Both the position numbers and the translations under genes were made by a program. Source: a bacterium (GTDB lineage Bacteria > Armatimonadota > Zipacnadia > Zipacnadales > UBA11051). From it: a stretch of DNA of 64,000 nt. Numbering within the stretch: the stretch's first letter is position 1; the number at the start of each line of letters is the position of its first letter. The stretch lies in NCBI GenBank assembly GCA_030604405.1, contig JAUVVY010000018.1, positions 26,625 through 90,624 on the forward strand, given 5' to 3'. The notes beneath the pieces were generated by a model. The model did not search any database and had not been told where the DNA came from. It saw nothing but the letters and a program-made list of their open reading frames with translations. This document shows positions 52,327 to 61,041 of the stretch, one piece after another.

Positions 52327-53206
52327 CGATACAAGCCAAGAGAGACAAGACGCCGCAGAGCTTGACAGCAGCGATCGGCGGCCCGTCGCGATAGGAGTGT
52401 CATTTCGGCGAGGCGGCAAGATTTACTACTTCGAGCCAAACACTGTAGAGGTTGAACTCGGCGACTACGTACTGGTGCACACCGAAAAGGGCGTGGATAT
52501 TGCCGTGGTGGTCAAGCTGGTATTGGACTTGGCGGAGATAGCTAGCGAAGGGCCCTTGAAGCCGGTGGTGCGCAAGGCCAGCGCGGCTGATGTGGAGTAC
52601 GAGCAGCAACTGCGCGAAAGGGAAAAAGCGGCGATGCGCACGTGCGAGCGCAAGATCGCCGAGTACGGCTTGCCGATGAAGCTGATTGATGCCGACTACA
52701 CCTTCGATCGCAAGTGCCTGGTGTTCTTCTTCAGCTCCGACGGGCGAGTTGATTTTCGCGAGCTGGTCCGGGACCTGGCGAAGGTGTTCAAGACGCGCAT
52801 CGAGCTGCGGCAGATCGGGGTGCGCGATGAGGCGAAGATGCTGGGGGGGCTGGGCTCGTGCGGTCGGCCGCTGTGTTGCCAGACCTTCTTGCGCGGCTTT
52901 GACCCGGTGGGCATCAAGGTCGCCAAGGACCAGGGCCTGTCGCTCAATCCGACCAAGATCAGCGGCGTCTGCGACCGCCTGATGTGCTGCCTGCGCTACG
53001 AGCAGGAGCTTTATCAGGAGCTGCGCAGCCAAATGCCGTCCGAGGGCGAGCTAGTGACCACGCCGCAGGGCCAGGGCGAGGTGGTGGAGCTGCACGTGCT
53101 GGCCGGTGAGGTTGTGGTTCGGATTGATGACGGAACACGGGTCACGGTTGCGGCCAGCCAGCTCAAGCAGCAGCGACCATCAAGGAAAGGGACAGCCCGA
53201 CATTAG
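52319..53206 (+). CDS. ricT: PSP1 / RicT (YaaT)-family protein
   Basis: 295 residues. PSP1 C-terminal domain with the two RicT cysteine motifs GSCGRPLCCQTFL and CDRLMCCLRYE, which in Bacillus RicT ligate a 4Fe-4S cluster. A preceding stretch (YTFDRKCLVFFFSSDGRVDF, VRDLAKVFKTRIELRQIGVRDEA) is strongly conserved in the family. In Bacillus the RicAFT complex activates RNase Y-dependent maturation; RicA and RicF are not in view. Overlap with mfd (ATGACTGA-type) and the following metG repeat a context known from Firmicutes (yaaT near metS). Confidence 0.9.
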   Translation: MTDDTSQERQDAAELDSSDRRPVAIGVSFRRGGKIYYFEPNTVEVELGDYVLVHTEKGVDIAVVVKLVLDLAEIASEGPLKPVVRKASAADVEYEQQLREREKAAMRTCERKIAEYGLPMKLIDADYTFDRKCLVFFFSSDGRVDFRELVRDLAKVFKTRIELRQIGVRDEAKMLGGLGSCGRPLCCQTFLRGFDPVGIKVAKDQGLSLNPTKISGVCDRLMCCLRYEQELYQELRSQMPSEGELVTTPQGQGEVVELHVLAGEVVVRIDDGTRVTVAASQLKQQRPSRKGTARH

Positions 53207-53221
53207 AGGCAGGTAGGAAGT

Positions 53222-55210
53222 ATGGCAGTTCAGGACAGTGAAAAAGCGGCCTTCTACATCACCACTCCGATTTACTACGTCAGTGGCAAGCCGCACATCG
53301 GCAGCGCTTACACGACAATAGCCGCAGACGTGCTGGCCAGATATCACAGGCTGCTGGGCGAGCAGGTGGTATTTGCCACCGGCACCGACGAGCACGGGCA
53401 GAAGGTATTGCGGGGCGCGGCAGAGGCCGGCAAGTCGCCACAGGATTTCGCCGACGGTCTGGTCGTGGAATACGAGCGGGCGTGGGAGCGGCTGCATATC
53501 AACTATACCCGCTTCATCCGCACCACCGAACAGCAGCATGTCGAGATAGTGTGCAGGATCTTTCAACAACTTCTCGCCCAGGATGACATCTACAGGTCGG
53601 AATATACCGGCTGGTACTGCGTGCCGTGTGAGACGTATCTGCTGGAAGCGGACCTGGAGGATGGCAATTGCCCCGATTGTGGCCGGCCGGTCGAACAAGT
53701 CTCCGAGCAGGCTTACTTTTTTCGCACCAGCAAGTATGCCGATGAGCTGGTACGCTACATCGAGGAGCGCGAGGAGTTTATCGGTCCGGAAAGCCGGCGC
53801 AACGAGGTACTGGCCTTTATCAGAGCCGGCCTGCAGGACGCTTGCGTAAGCCGCAGCCGCACGGAGTGGGATATTGCGGTTCCCGACGAGCCGGATCAGT
53901 CCATCTACGTGTGGCTGGATGCGCTGACCAACTACCTCACCGTGGCCGGCTACACCGGGGACGACGCCGAGTTTGCAGCCGTGTGGCCACCTGACGTGCA
54001 GTTGCTGGGCAAGGATATCCTGACCCGCTTCCACGCGACACTGTGGCCGGCGATGCTCATGGCGCTGGGCCTGCCGCTTCCGAAGCGGCTGTTCGCCCAC
54101 GGCTGGTGGAGTGATGAAACCGGCCAGAAGATGAGCAAGTCGAAGGCCAACATTATTGATCCGTTCGAGGTCGTAGACACTCTGGTCGAGTACTCGGGCG
54201 TGCGCACCGCGTTTGCGGTTGATACGGTGCGCTATTACCTGCTGCGCGAGGTGCCTTTCGGGCTCGACGGCAGCTTCTCGCTTACGAGCCTGTTACAGCG
54301 CTTCAATGCGGACCTGGCCAATGACCTGGGCAATCTGCTGAATCGCAGCCTGCCACTTGTGGAGCGGTACCTGGAGAGTCGAGTGCCCGATCCGGGCCCG
54401 GGCGCAGGAGCGTTAGCGGAGGAAATCAACCGGACCGCGGAGTCGGTGAACGAACATCTGCAACAGATCAACTTCCGGGATGCGCTGATAGCGATCTGGG
54501 AGCTAATCGCGCGGTGCAACAAGTTCATTGATGAGCGCGAACCGTGGACTCTGCACAAGCAGGGCAAACGAGTAGAGCTGGACGCGGTGCTTTATGATCT
54601 ACTAGACTGTATCCGCGTCATTGCTATCCTGATTGAGCCGTTCATGCCGGATGTTGCCGAGGAGGTCTGGCAGCAGCTCGGTCTCACGGAGACTGGTGTA
54701 GAGCGGAGCTGGTCGGACCTGCGGCCGGAGCGGCTGCAGCCGGACACCACGATCAACCGGGGCGCTCCGATATTCCCTCGGATAGATCTGGAGCGGGCGG
54801 CGGCGAAGCTGGAGGCCGGCGAAAAGCCCGCAGAGGCCGAGAAACCGGATGACGAGACGCAGCCGGCAGAGGCTGGTAGAATGGGCCAGATATCGTTTGA
54901 TGAGTTCAGCAAGCTCGACTTGCGCATCGGCAAGGTCCTGGAGGTCAGCCGGGTGCCCGGCACCGATAAGCTGCTGGTGCTGCAGGTTGATATAGGCGAG
55001 CAACAGCCGCGCCAGGTGGTGGCGGGCCTGGCCCAGCAGTTCAATCCGCGCCAACTGCTGGGGCGGACGGTGGTACTGGTGGCGAACCTGGAGCCTGCGA
55101 CTATTCATGGCACCGAGTCAAATGGCATGATCCTGGCCGCAGGCGAGAAGGAGCCGCTGGCACTGATTACCACCGACGCAGAAGTCGAGCCCGGAGAAAA
55201 GATCCGCTAG
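53222..55210 (+). CDS. metG: methionyl-tRNA synthetase with C-terminal tRNA-binding domain
   Basis: 662 residues. The catalytic domain starts YITTPIYYVSGKPHIGSAYT (HIGH-like HIGS). TGTDEHGQKV follows, then a zinc knuckle of the single-knuckle type (CVPCET ... CPDCGR near 136-160) and KMSKSKANIIDP near 304. The anticodon-binding helical domain continues to ~545, followed by a Glu/Ala linker and a Trbp111/EMAP-type OB domain (FSKLDLRIGKVLEV, ANLEPATIHGTESNGMIL). It charges initiator and elongator tRNA-Met. It starts 15 nt after ricT, with AGGTAGG upstream, in one operon with mfd and ricT. Confidence 0.97.
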   Translation: MAVQDSEKAAFYITTPIYYVSGKPHIGSAYTTIAADVLARYHRLLGEQVVFATGTDEHGQKVLRGAAEAGKSPQDFADGLVVEYERAWERLHINYTRFIRTTEQQHVEIVCRIFQQLLAQDDIYRSEYTGWYCVPCETYLLEADLEDGNCPDCGRPVEQVSEQAYFFRTSKYADELVRYIEEREEFIGPESRRNEVLAFIRAGLQDACVSRSRTEWDIAVPDEPDQSIYVWLDALTNYLTVAGYTGDDAEFAAVWPPDVQLLGKDILTRFHATLWPAMLMALGLPLPKRLFAHGWWSDETGQKMSKSKANIIDPFEVVDTLVEYSGVRTAFAVDTVRYYLLREVPFGLDGSFSLTSLLQRFNADLANDLGNLLNRSLPLVERYLESRVPDPGPGAGALAEEINRTAESVNEHLQQINFRDALIAIWELIARCNKFIDEREPWTLHKQGKRVELDAVLYDLLDCIRVIAILIEPFMPDVAEEVWQQLGLTETGVERSWSDLRPERLQPDTTINRGAPIFPRIDLERAAAKLEAGEKPAEAEKPDDETQPAEAGRMGQISFDEFSKLDLRIGKVLEVSRVPGTDKLLVLQVDIGEQQPRQVVAGLAQQFNPRQLLGRTVVLVANLEPATIHGTESNGMILAAGEKEPLALITTDAEVEPGEKIR

Positions 55211-55259
55211 CTTGGACATGATAATCACCTGATAATCTGCGCATCTAGCTGTCGCGTGG

Positions 55260-55644
55260 GTCAGGCGGGAAACAGTAGTTAGGCACATTTCTGGTTTGTG
55301 ACCGGCGCACGTCTGATCGTAGGCGATGGCGAGATGACAAGCCGTGGGCCGGATGGCCGTGAGTTTGCAGGCAAACTCCCGTCCATGCGGCCCCTCCGTA
55401 AGGCTACAACAACGGCAACGGCGAGTCGGGCAGGCCTTCGGCAAGCTCAGGCCCTACGGGATGCCCGACCCACGGAAATATGCTACACCTGGAAAGCCCG
55501 ACCTACGCGCTCAAAGGTTTGGACGTTGCCTTTCGCAGGGGCCGAATACGCAGGTGCCGGGTACCCGCGCCGCAGGACTGGGTGACACCGAAGTATCCAG
55601 CCCAGCCGTTACCAAGATTTGCATAAGTACAGTGGAAGCCCGAC
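55260..55644. mobile_element. family A palindromic miniature element, copy 5
   Basis: Left end GTCAGGCGGGAAACAGTAG (55260) and right end TACAGTGGAAGCCCGAC (to 55644) are family A termini. The left interior (CTGATCGTAGGCGATGGCGA near 55314, GTGGGCCGGATGG near 55344) is shared with copy 2. A CTTCGGCAAGCTCAGG palindrome and a GTGCCGGGTACCCGCGC block occupy the centre. The element ends 7 nt before the putative start of the HD-GYP gene. Confidence 0.72.
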
Positions 55645-55651
55645 GCCAGTG

Positions 55652-57169
55652 ATGGAAGTGAGCGAATCCGTGGAGACAAGAAAACGGCCCAAGATCTTCT
55701 GGTCAATGGCAATCACCGCTGCTGCGGTCGCCGGCATCACCGTACTGGTGCGCTATGCGGGAACTGACAGCATAGCGGTGCACCTTTATTATCTGCCGAT
55801 AATGTACGCCGGCTATTGCTTCGGGGACTACGGCGCGATATGCGTGTCACTTTTGAGCACGCTATTGTGCGGGCCGTGGATGGCGGCGCGCTACGAGGTC
55901 GACAAGGCCATACTGCAGAGCCCTGCTGATATGATCGTTCGGATGTGTACGTTTTATGTGGTCGGCCTGGCGGCATCGCGAGCCTCTTTGGAGCTCAAGA
56001 GAAGGGCCAGCGAATCGCAACGCCTGTACGAGGTGGCCCGCAGTATCACCAGCACGCTGCGTGTCAGCGAGGTGCTGGACCTGATAGCCGAAAGCGCCAT
56101 GAGAGTAATGGACGCCAAGGGCTGCGGGATCAGGCTGCTTGACGAGGAGACCGATGAGCTGGTGCCGGTGGCGATGGCGGGGCTGAGTGATGCGTACTGG
56201 CAGAAGGGGAAGGTGGTGGGCGCAGCGAGTCCCGTTGATCTCCAGGTGCTGGCTGGAGAGGCCGTGCAGATACTGGATGTGACACAAGATGAGGGCTTTC
56301 AGTACCCGGAAGCGGCCGGGGCGGAAGGGCTGAGTTCGGTCCTGACGGTGCCGCTGCGTGCCAAGAACGGCACCCGCGGGGTAATCCGAGTCTATGCCAA
56401 GCGCAAGCGCCACTTCAGCCCCGCAGATATCGCGCTGCTGACCACCTTCGCCGACCAGGCCGCGGTAGCCATCGAAAACGCGGAGCTTTATGAGGATATC
56501 CGCCGCAACTACTACGAGACCGTCAGAGCGCTGACAACTGCGGTAGAGGCCAAGGATGCGGCAACCTACAAACACTCGGAGCGGGTGACGGAGCTGGCGG
56601 ACAGACTTGCTAAAGCGCTAGGGATGGATGAAGACGAACGGGAGATGCTGCGGTTCGGCTCCATCCTGCACGATATCGGCAAGATCGGCGTACACGAAGA
56701 GGCCATGGAGGCCAGAGAGGGCGAGACCACCGAGCAGGTGTTTTACCGGATGCACCCGCTAATCGGGTTGAGTATCCTGCAGCCGATTGGCTTTCTGGAG
56801 CCGGTGCTGGCGATTGTGAAATACCACCACGAGCGCTGGGATGGCAACGGCTTTCCCGAAGGCCTGTCAGGAAAGGACATCCCACTTGTTGCCCGGCTGG
56901 TGGCCGTTGCCGATACCTTTGACCGGGTACAAATGCCCAGCGGCTCGGCGGGGACGACAGTTCCGACCAGAGACGCGCTGATGGAAATCGTGTCACGGGC
57001 CGGCACCGAGTTCGACCCCGAGATCGTCGGCAAGTTTCACAGGATGATGCTCAGTACCGGAGATGCGGACGCCGCAACCTCCCCTGACGAAGACGCCGGC
57101 GCTGCGGCTGAAAGCTCCGGCGAGCCGACCACAGATGATAACAGCAGCACCGTAGAGAGCAATGAATAG
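55652..57169 (+). CDS. membrane GAF / HD-GYP-like signalling protein
   Basis: 505 residues. Two or three N-terminal helices (about 15-90; MASE/DUF4118-like, LYYLPIMYAGYCFGDYGAI) are followed by a GAF domain (about 130-285) and an HD-GYP phosphodiesterase-type domain: HSERVTELADRLA near 308, SILHDIGKIGV near 338, HPLIGLSIL, YHHERWDGNGFPEGL and LVAVADTFD. The signature GYP is GFP here. The family hydrolyses c-di-GMP; activity of the GFP form is not assured. The start is uncertain: ATG 55652 has no clear ribosome site and a GTG 6 nt later is possible. The stop overlaps the next gene (ATGAATAG). Confidence 0.85.
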   Translation: MEVSESVETRKRPKIFWSMAITAAAVAGITVLVRYAGTDSIAVHLYYLPIMYAGYCFGDYGAICVSLLSTLLCGPWMAARYEVDKAILQSPADMIVRMCTFYVVGLAASRASLELKRRASESQRLYEVARSITSTLRVSEVLDLIAESAMRVMDAKGCGIRLLDEETDELVPVAMAGLSDAYWQKGKVVGAASPVDLQVLAGEAVQILDVTQDEGFQYPEAAGAEGLSSVLTVPLRAKNGTRGVIRVYAKRKRHFSPADIALLTTFADQAAVAIENAELYEDIRRNYYETVRALTTAVEAKDAATYKHSERVTELADRLAKALGMDEDEREMLRFGSILHDIGKIGVHEEAMEAREGETTEQVFYRMHPLIGLSILQPIGFLEPVLAIVKYHHERWDGNGFPEGLSGKDIPLVARLVAVADTFDRVQMPSGSAGTTVPTRDALMEIVSRAGTEFDPEIVGKFHRMMLSTGDADAATSPDEDAGAAAESSGEPTTDDNSSTVESNE

Positions 57170-58733
57170 CGCAAGGTTCGCCATCGGGCTGCTGCCGCTG
57201 TTGCTGATTCATGTGGCCGCCGTCGGTGCGGGCCCGGAAGCCGCCGAGGCTGGGCAGCGGGCCGGCGGACCCGACTGGCGCAATGTCTATCTGCGCTGGC
57301 AGGCAGGGAGCCTCGGAGCAGAATTCGACATTGCCGATTTTGTCGAGCAGTTCGGCGGCCCCCACTGGTACACCGTCCGCCTGCAGGGCCAGCGCGCCGG
57401 CTATCTGCGCTGGCAGGCCACGCAAGTTGGTACCGAAGATGGTGCGCGCCTGCGCGTCGAGGAATGCTCCAAAGTCGGCTTTGCTATTGACGAGCGCGGC
57501 CAGCAGATGGCCAGTCGCCAGGTCACCGACTACGACGAGAATCTGCGCCTCCAAAGGATCGAGCTGTGGCAGAACCTGATGGGCAGGATATCGGAGACCA
57601 CCGTGGTGGTGGCCGCCGACAAGCTGCATATAATGGTAAGGCAGCCGGATGGCACCCACAGCAGAGAGATAGCGCGCCCTGATAATCTTGGCTCCGAGGT
57701 CCTCGTGACACTGGCCGCGGCGGCCGGCGAGATCCGGCCCGGGTGGCAGAGCGTATTCAGCGGCTTCGATCCCTACATCGGTCAGCTCGACACATACACC
57801 GTCAGCTTTGAGAGGCAGGAAGAGACCGAAGCAGGCACAGTGACGCTGCTGCACACGCGCATGGAGAAGATGGGCATAACAGTGCAGACGTGGCTGGGGC
57901 CGGACGGGGCGATCGTGCGGCAGAGCCTGCCCGAACTGATGGGGCTGGAACTCGTCAGGGCCACTGAAGAGGAGGCTCTCGCGGAGATCGTCGGCCCGGC
58001 CTTCAGCAGCGGCATAAGTGTGGGCATCCCGTCCCGCGACCCGCACAAGAGCGACCAGGTCAGCCTGATCGCCTCCACGGCGGCCGGTAGTGTCACGGAC
58101 ATGATCCCTGCCAGCGACCGGCAGCAGGTCATTGCCCGCACTGACGGCAGTGCCGAAGTAATCATCGGCGTACAGCCAGCCCCGACACAGGTGGCGCAGT
58201 TGCCGATCTCGGACCCCGAACTGGCCTCATATCTGGAGCCTAACGAGATAACGCAGAGCGACAGCGACACAATTCGCAAGCTGGCACGTAGTATTGTCGG
58301 CCAGGAGCGCGACGCATGGACATGCGCCAGAGCGTTGCTGGACTGGGTGCATAATAACCTCAAGAGGGTCAAGAGCGAGCCGCGGCCGATGTCGGCTCTG
58401 GAAGTGCTGCAGCAGGGCGAAGGTGACTGCAGCGAGCACGCGGTGCTGCTGGCGGCGTTAGCCAAGGCGGCGGGCATCCCCCCGCGAATAGTCATCGGCC
58501 TGGTCTATACCAACGGTGCTTACAGCTACCACGAATGGAACGAGCTGTACGTCGGAGAATGGGTGCAGATGGACCCATCGTGGGGCAGATATACGATTGG
58601 GGCCGGACACGTGCGATTGGCCAGCGGGCCGGCGGACCGGGAAGCGATGCTCAGCAATAATCTGGCTGCAGGCCGCACCATCGGCACACTATTTCTGAGG
58701 TTCAATCCGCAGCAACCTGAAAACAGCAACTAA
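57162..58733 (+). CDS. secreted transglutaminase-like protease-fold protein
   Basis: 523 residues with an N-terminal signal segment (LLPLLLIHVAAVGA). Residues ~40-370 form a beta-rich region without known motifs. The C-terminal transglutaminase core has all three catalytic elements: Cys in QQGEGDCSEHAVLLAALAKA near 421, His in SYHEWNELYVGEWVQ near 455, and Asp in MDPSWGRYTIG near 469. Bacterial secreted members are usually peptidases or amide-modifying enzymes. It overlaps the HD-GYP gene by 8 nt, so the signalling protein and the transglutaminase are translationally coupled. Confidence 0.87.
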   Translation: MNSARFAIGLLPLLLIHVAAVGAGPEAAEAGQRAGGPDWRNVYLRWQAGSLGAEFDIADFVEQFGGPHWYTVRLQGQRAGYLRWQATQVGTEDGARLRVEECSKVGFAIDERGQQMASRQVTDYDENLRLQRIELWQNLMGRISETTVVVAADKLHIMVRQPDGTHSREIARPDNLGSEVLVTLAAAAGEIRPGWQSVFSGFDPYIGQLDTYTVSFERQEETEAGTVTLLHTRMEKMGITVQTWLGPDGAIVRQSLPELMGLELVRATEEEALAEIVGPAFSSGISVGIPSRDPHKSDQVSLIASTAAGSVTDMIPASDRQQVIARTDGSAEVIIGVQPAPTQVAQLPISDPELASYLEPNEITQSDSDTIRKLARSIVGQERDAWTCARALLDWVHNNLKRVKSEPRPMSALEVLQQGEGDCSEHAVLLAALAKAAGIPPRIVIGLVYTNGAYSYHEWNELYVGEWVQMDPSWGRYTIGAGHVRLASGPADREAMLSNNLAAGRTIGTLFLRFNPQQPENSN

Positions 58734-58742
58734 GATGAGGCA

Positions 58743-59690
58743 ATGGAACTGCTAGAACAGGTCAAGGGCAAACGTGTGGGAGTGCTGGCAGGCGGGCAGT
58801 CGGGCGAGCGGGAAGTGTCGTTTCGCTCCGGCGGCGGCGTGTTGAATGCGCTGCAAGCGGCCGGAATTGATGCAGTCATGGTGGACCCGGAGCCGAACCT
58901 GGCCGGGCAGTTGCTGGACGCCGGCGTGGACGTGGTCTTCAACGCCCTGCACGGCGGCGCTGGTGAGAACGGCACGATCCAGGGCGTGCTTGAGATGCTG
59001 GGCATTCCATATAGCGGCTGCGGGGTGCTGGCCAGCGCGCTGACGATGGATAAGCCGCTAACCCAGGCGGTCTTGCGCGACAAGGGCCTGCCAGTGCCGG
59101 AGCATGTGCCGATCTCACCTGCTACCAGCAGCGCGGAGTTGGAAGCCGCGATCGAGCGGCTGGGAGTGCCAGTGGTGGTCAAGCCGGCATGTGAAGGCTC
59201 CAGCCTGGGTGTGACGATATGTAAGAGCGAACAGGAGGCTCTCGAGGTCGCCGGCGAGCTGACCCGGCAGTATGGCCGAAGCCTGTTTGAGAAATTCACT
59301 GATGGCACCGAGATTACTGTGGGCGTGCTGGGCTGGCATGAGCGGACGCGGTCGCTGCCGGTGCTGGAGCTAGTGCCGCAGAAGGAGTTCTACGACTACG
59401 AGGCCAAGTACACCAAAGGCATGACGGACCTGATCTGCCCGGCGCGGATCTCCGAACAGCACGCCGCCCAGGCGCAACAGGTTGCCCTCAAAGCGCACCA
59501 GGTGACCGGATGCCACGGCATCAGCCGCTGTGACATGCACCTCGATAGCAGCGGCCAGATCTGGATTCACGACATCAATAGCATGCCCGGCCTGACGGAG
59601 ACCTCCGACGTGCCCCACGAAGCGGAAGCGCTAGGAATGAGCTACCAAGAGCTGGTGCTGGAGATATTGGCCAGCGCCTTCCACAGATGA
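58743..59690 (+). CDS. ddl: D-alanine--D-alanine ligase
   Basis: 315 residues, an ATP-grasp protein of Ddl length. GGQSGEREVSFRSG at the N-terminus, NALHGGAGENGTIQGVLEML, the ATP-grasp region VVVKPACEGSSLGVTICKS, and the metal-site region CDMHLDSSGQIWIHDINSMP with GLTETSDVP are all in place. The usual Glu of E-x-N (metal ligand) is Asp here (DIN). Ddl makes the D-Ala-D-Ala dipeptide for peptidoglycan. GATGAGG precedes the ATG; the gene starts 9 nt after the transglutaminase. No other mur genes are adjacent. Confidence 0.93.
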   Translation: MELLEQVKGKRVGVLAGGQSGEREVSFRSGGGVLNALQAAGIDAVMVDPEPNLAGQLLDAGVDVVFNALHGGAGENGTIQGVLEMLGIPYSGCGVLASALTMDKPLTQAVLRDKGLPVPEHVPISPATSSAELEAAIERLGVPVVVKPACEGSSLGVTICKSEQEALEVAGELTRQYGRSLFEKFTDGTEITVGVLGWHERTRSLPVLELVPQKEFYDYEAKYTKGMTDLICPARISEQHAAQAQQVALKAHQVTGCHGISRCDMHLDSSGQIWIHDINSMPGLTETSDVPHEAEALGMSYQELVLEILASAFHR

Positions 59691-59898
59691 CATAGCCCCT
59701 CAGATAAGCCTGCTTACGCCACCAACGGGCACTGTAGAGGCACCGAATGCTTCGCAGCGGCTGCTTGCCAACACTGTGCCGCGGCTCTCCCCCACGTGCC
59801 GTGGCTACTTTTTGTGCAGACACTAGAGGATTTCGGCAGTCGCATGGCGAAATAGAATTCCCTACATCACAGGAACGTGCAGAAAGGGACATAGCGCG

Positions 59899-60933
59899 AT
59901 GAGTTTGATGGAAGACATCCAAAGGTGTGTTGACTTGCAGGTTCCGGAGGAGCTGCCGGTATTTTGCTTGAGCCAGGAATTTGATGCAAAATATTGCGAC
60001 CTGACATACGCCGAATACATCTCGACGCCGGAAAACATAATCCGGTGCCAACTCGAGGTCATGGACAAATTCGGCTGGGACTGGGCATGGCTGCATGTTG
60101 ACGATACGTTGGAGTTCGAGGCGCTGGGTGTCGGAGTCAAGGCCGGAGAAAACATCGTGCCGGCGACCTGTGACTATCTGCCCTTTGACAGCAAGACGGT
60201 TGCGGGTTTGAAGGTGCCGAACCCGCAGACCTCGGCGCGGATGCCGCTGTTGCTGGATGCCATAGCCGGCCTGCGCGAGGCATGCGGTGACGAGAAATGC
60301 ATCACGGGCCGTGTCGCGGCGCCATTTTCGGCAGTGACGTTGACCTTCGGTATCCAAGAGACGATGTTCAAGATAATTGACGACCCGGACCTGGTCAAAG
60401 ACGCGATCAAGTTCGGCGAGGAGCAGGTGCTTTCATGGGGTCTGGCCCAGATTGACGCCGGCGCACACGCTATCTGGTACGGCGACTGCAACGCCTCGAC
60501 GCACATGATATCGCCGAGACAGTTTGAGCAGTGGGCCCTGGAGCCGTGCAAGCGGGTCAGCGATGTGATGAAGGACGCTGGTGGGATCGTGTTCTTGCAC
60601 AACTCCGAAGAGCAGATCGCGGGGCTGCGGCTGCAGGCGCTGACCGAGCCGAGTGTGCTGAGCCCGGGACCCGGGCTGGATATGGCGGAGGTGCGCAGAG
60701 AGTTCGGTAAGCAGATCGCTCTCATGGGTAATGTTGACCCGATTGGGCTGCTGACCGAGGCGTCGGCCTCACAGGTTGCCGCCGAGACCGACCGGCTGGT
60801 GCGAATGATGGCCAACGGCGGGATGATTTTGAACAGTGGCGAGTGCGTACCGCGCGAGGCCAAGGCGCCTAACATGCACACGATGCACGACGCCGGGCGC
60901 AAAGTCTGGGACCTGGTCTGCGGGAGGCGCTGA
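59899..60933 (+). CDS. uroporphyrinogen decarboxylase-family protein (methyltransferase-like)
   Basis: 344 residues of the URO-D fold. It aligns better with MtaA/CmuA-type corrinoid methyltransferases than with HemE: no HemE N-terminal Arg-rich RQAGR motif is seen. Conserved positions include the central GRVAAPFSAVTLTFG, GAHAIWYGDCNAST, a ligand-type His in FLHNSEEQ, MGNVDPIGLL and the C-terminal LNSGECVPREAKAPN. Such proteins move methyl groups to or from corrinoid or thiol acceptors; the substrate is unknown. AGGGA precedes the ATG. The 208-nt gap before it shows no gene. It ends at a bidirectional terminator. Confidence 0.82.
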   Translation: MSLMEDIQRCVDLQVPEELPVFCLSQEFDAKYCDLTYAEYISTPENIIRCQLEVMDKFGWDWAWLHVDDTLEFEALGVGVKAGENIVPATCDYLPFDSKTVAGLKVPNPQTSARMPLLLDAIAGLREACGDEKCITGRVAAPFSAVTLTFGIQETMFKIIDDPDLVKDAIKFGEEQVLSWGLAQIDAGAHAIWYGDCNASTHMISPRQFEQWALEPCKRVSDVMKDAGGIVFLHNSEEQIAGLRLQALTEPSVLSPGPGLDMAEVRREFGKQIALMGNVDPIGLLTEASASQVAAETDRLVRMMANGGMILNSGECVPREAKAPNMHTMHDAGRKVWDLVCGRR

Positions 60934-60972
60934 AAGGCCGCCGCTCCTAACACCTGTCTGCTATCGTGAAGA

Positions 60973-60997
60973 AAGCTCGCCCACTACGGGCGAGCTT
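60973..60997. terminator. bidirectional intrinsic terminator
   Basis: AAGCTCGCCC / GGGCGAGCTT with an ACTAC loop is a perfect 10-bp stem. It is flanked by CCTTATTCT on the plus side and, read on the minus strand, by TTCTTCAC. It separates the convergent URO-D-family and anti-sigma genes. Confidence 0.8.
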
Positions 60998-61041
60998 CCT
61001 TATTCTCATCGCGTGGCTCTTGCAGCCCGACTCGTTGTCCC

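Noticed and set aside
59899..60933. HemE (uroporphyrinogen decarboxylase of haem synthesis)
   Set aside because: The typical HemE N-terminal Arg motif is missing and no haem genes adjoin; the MtaA/CmuA-type branch fits better.
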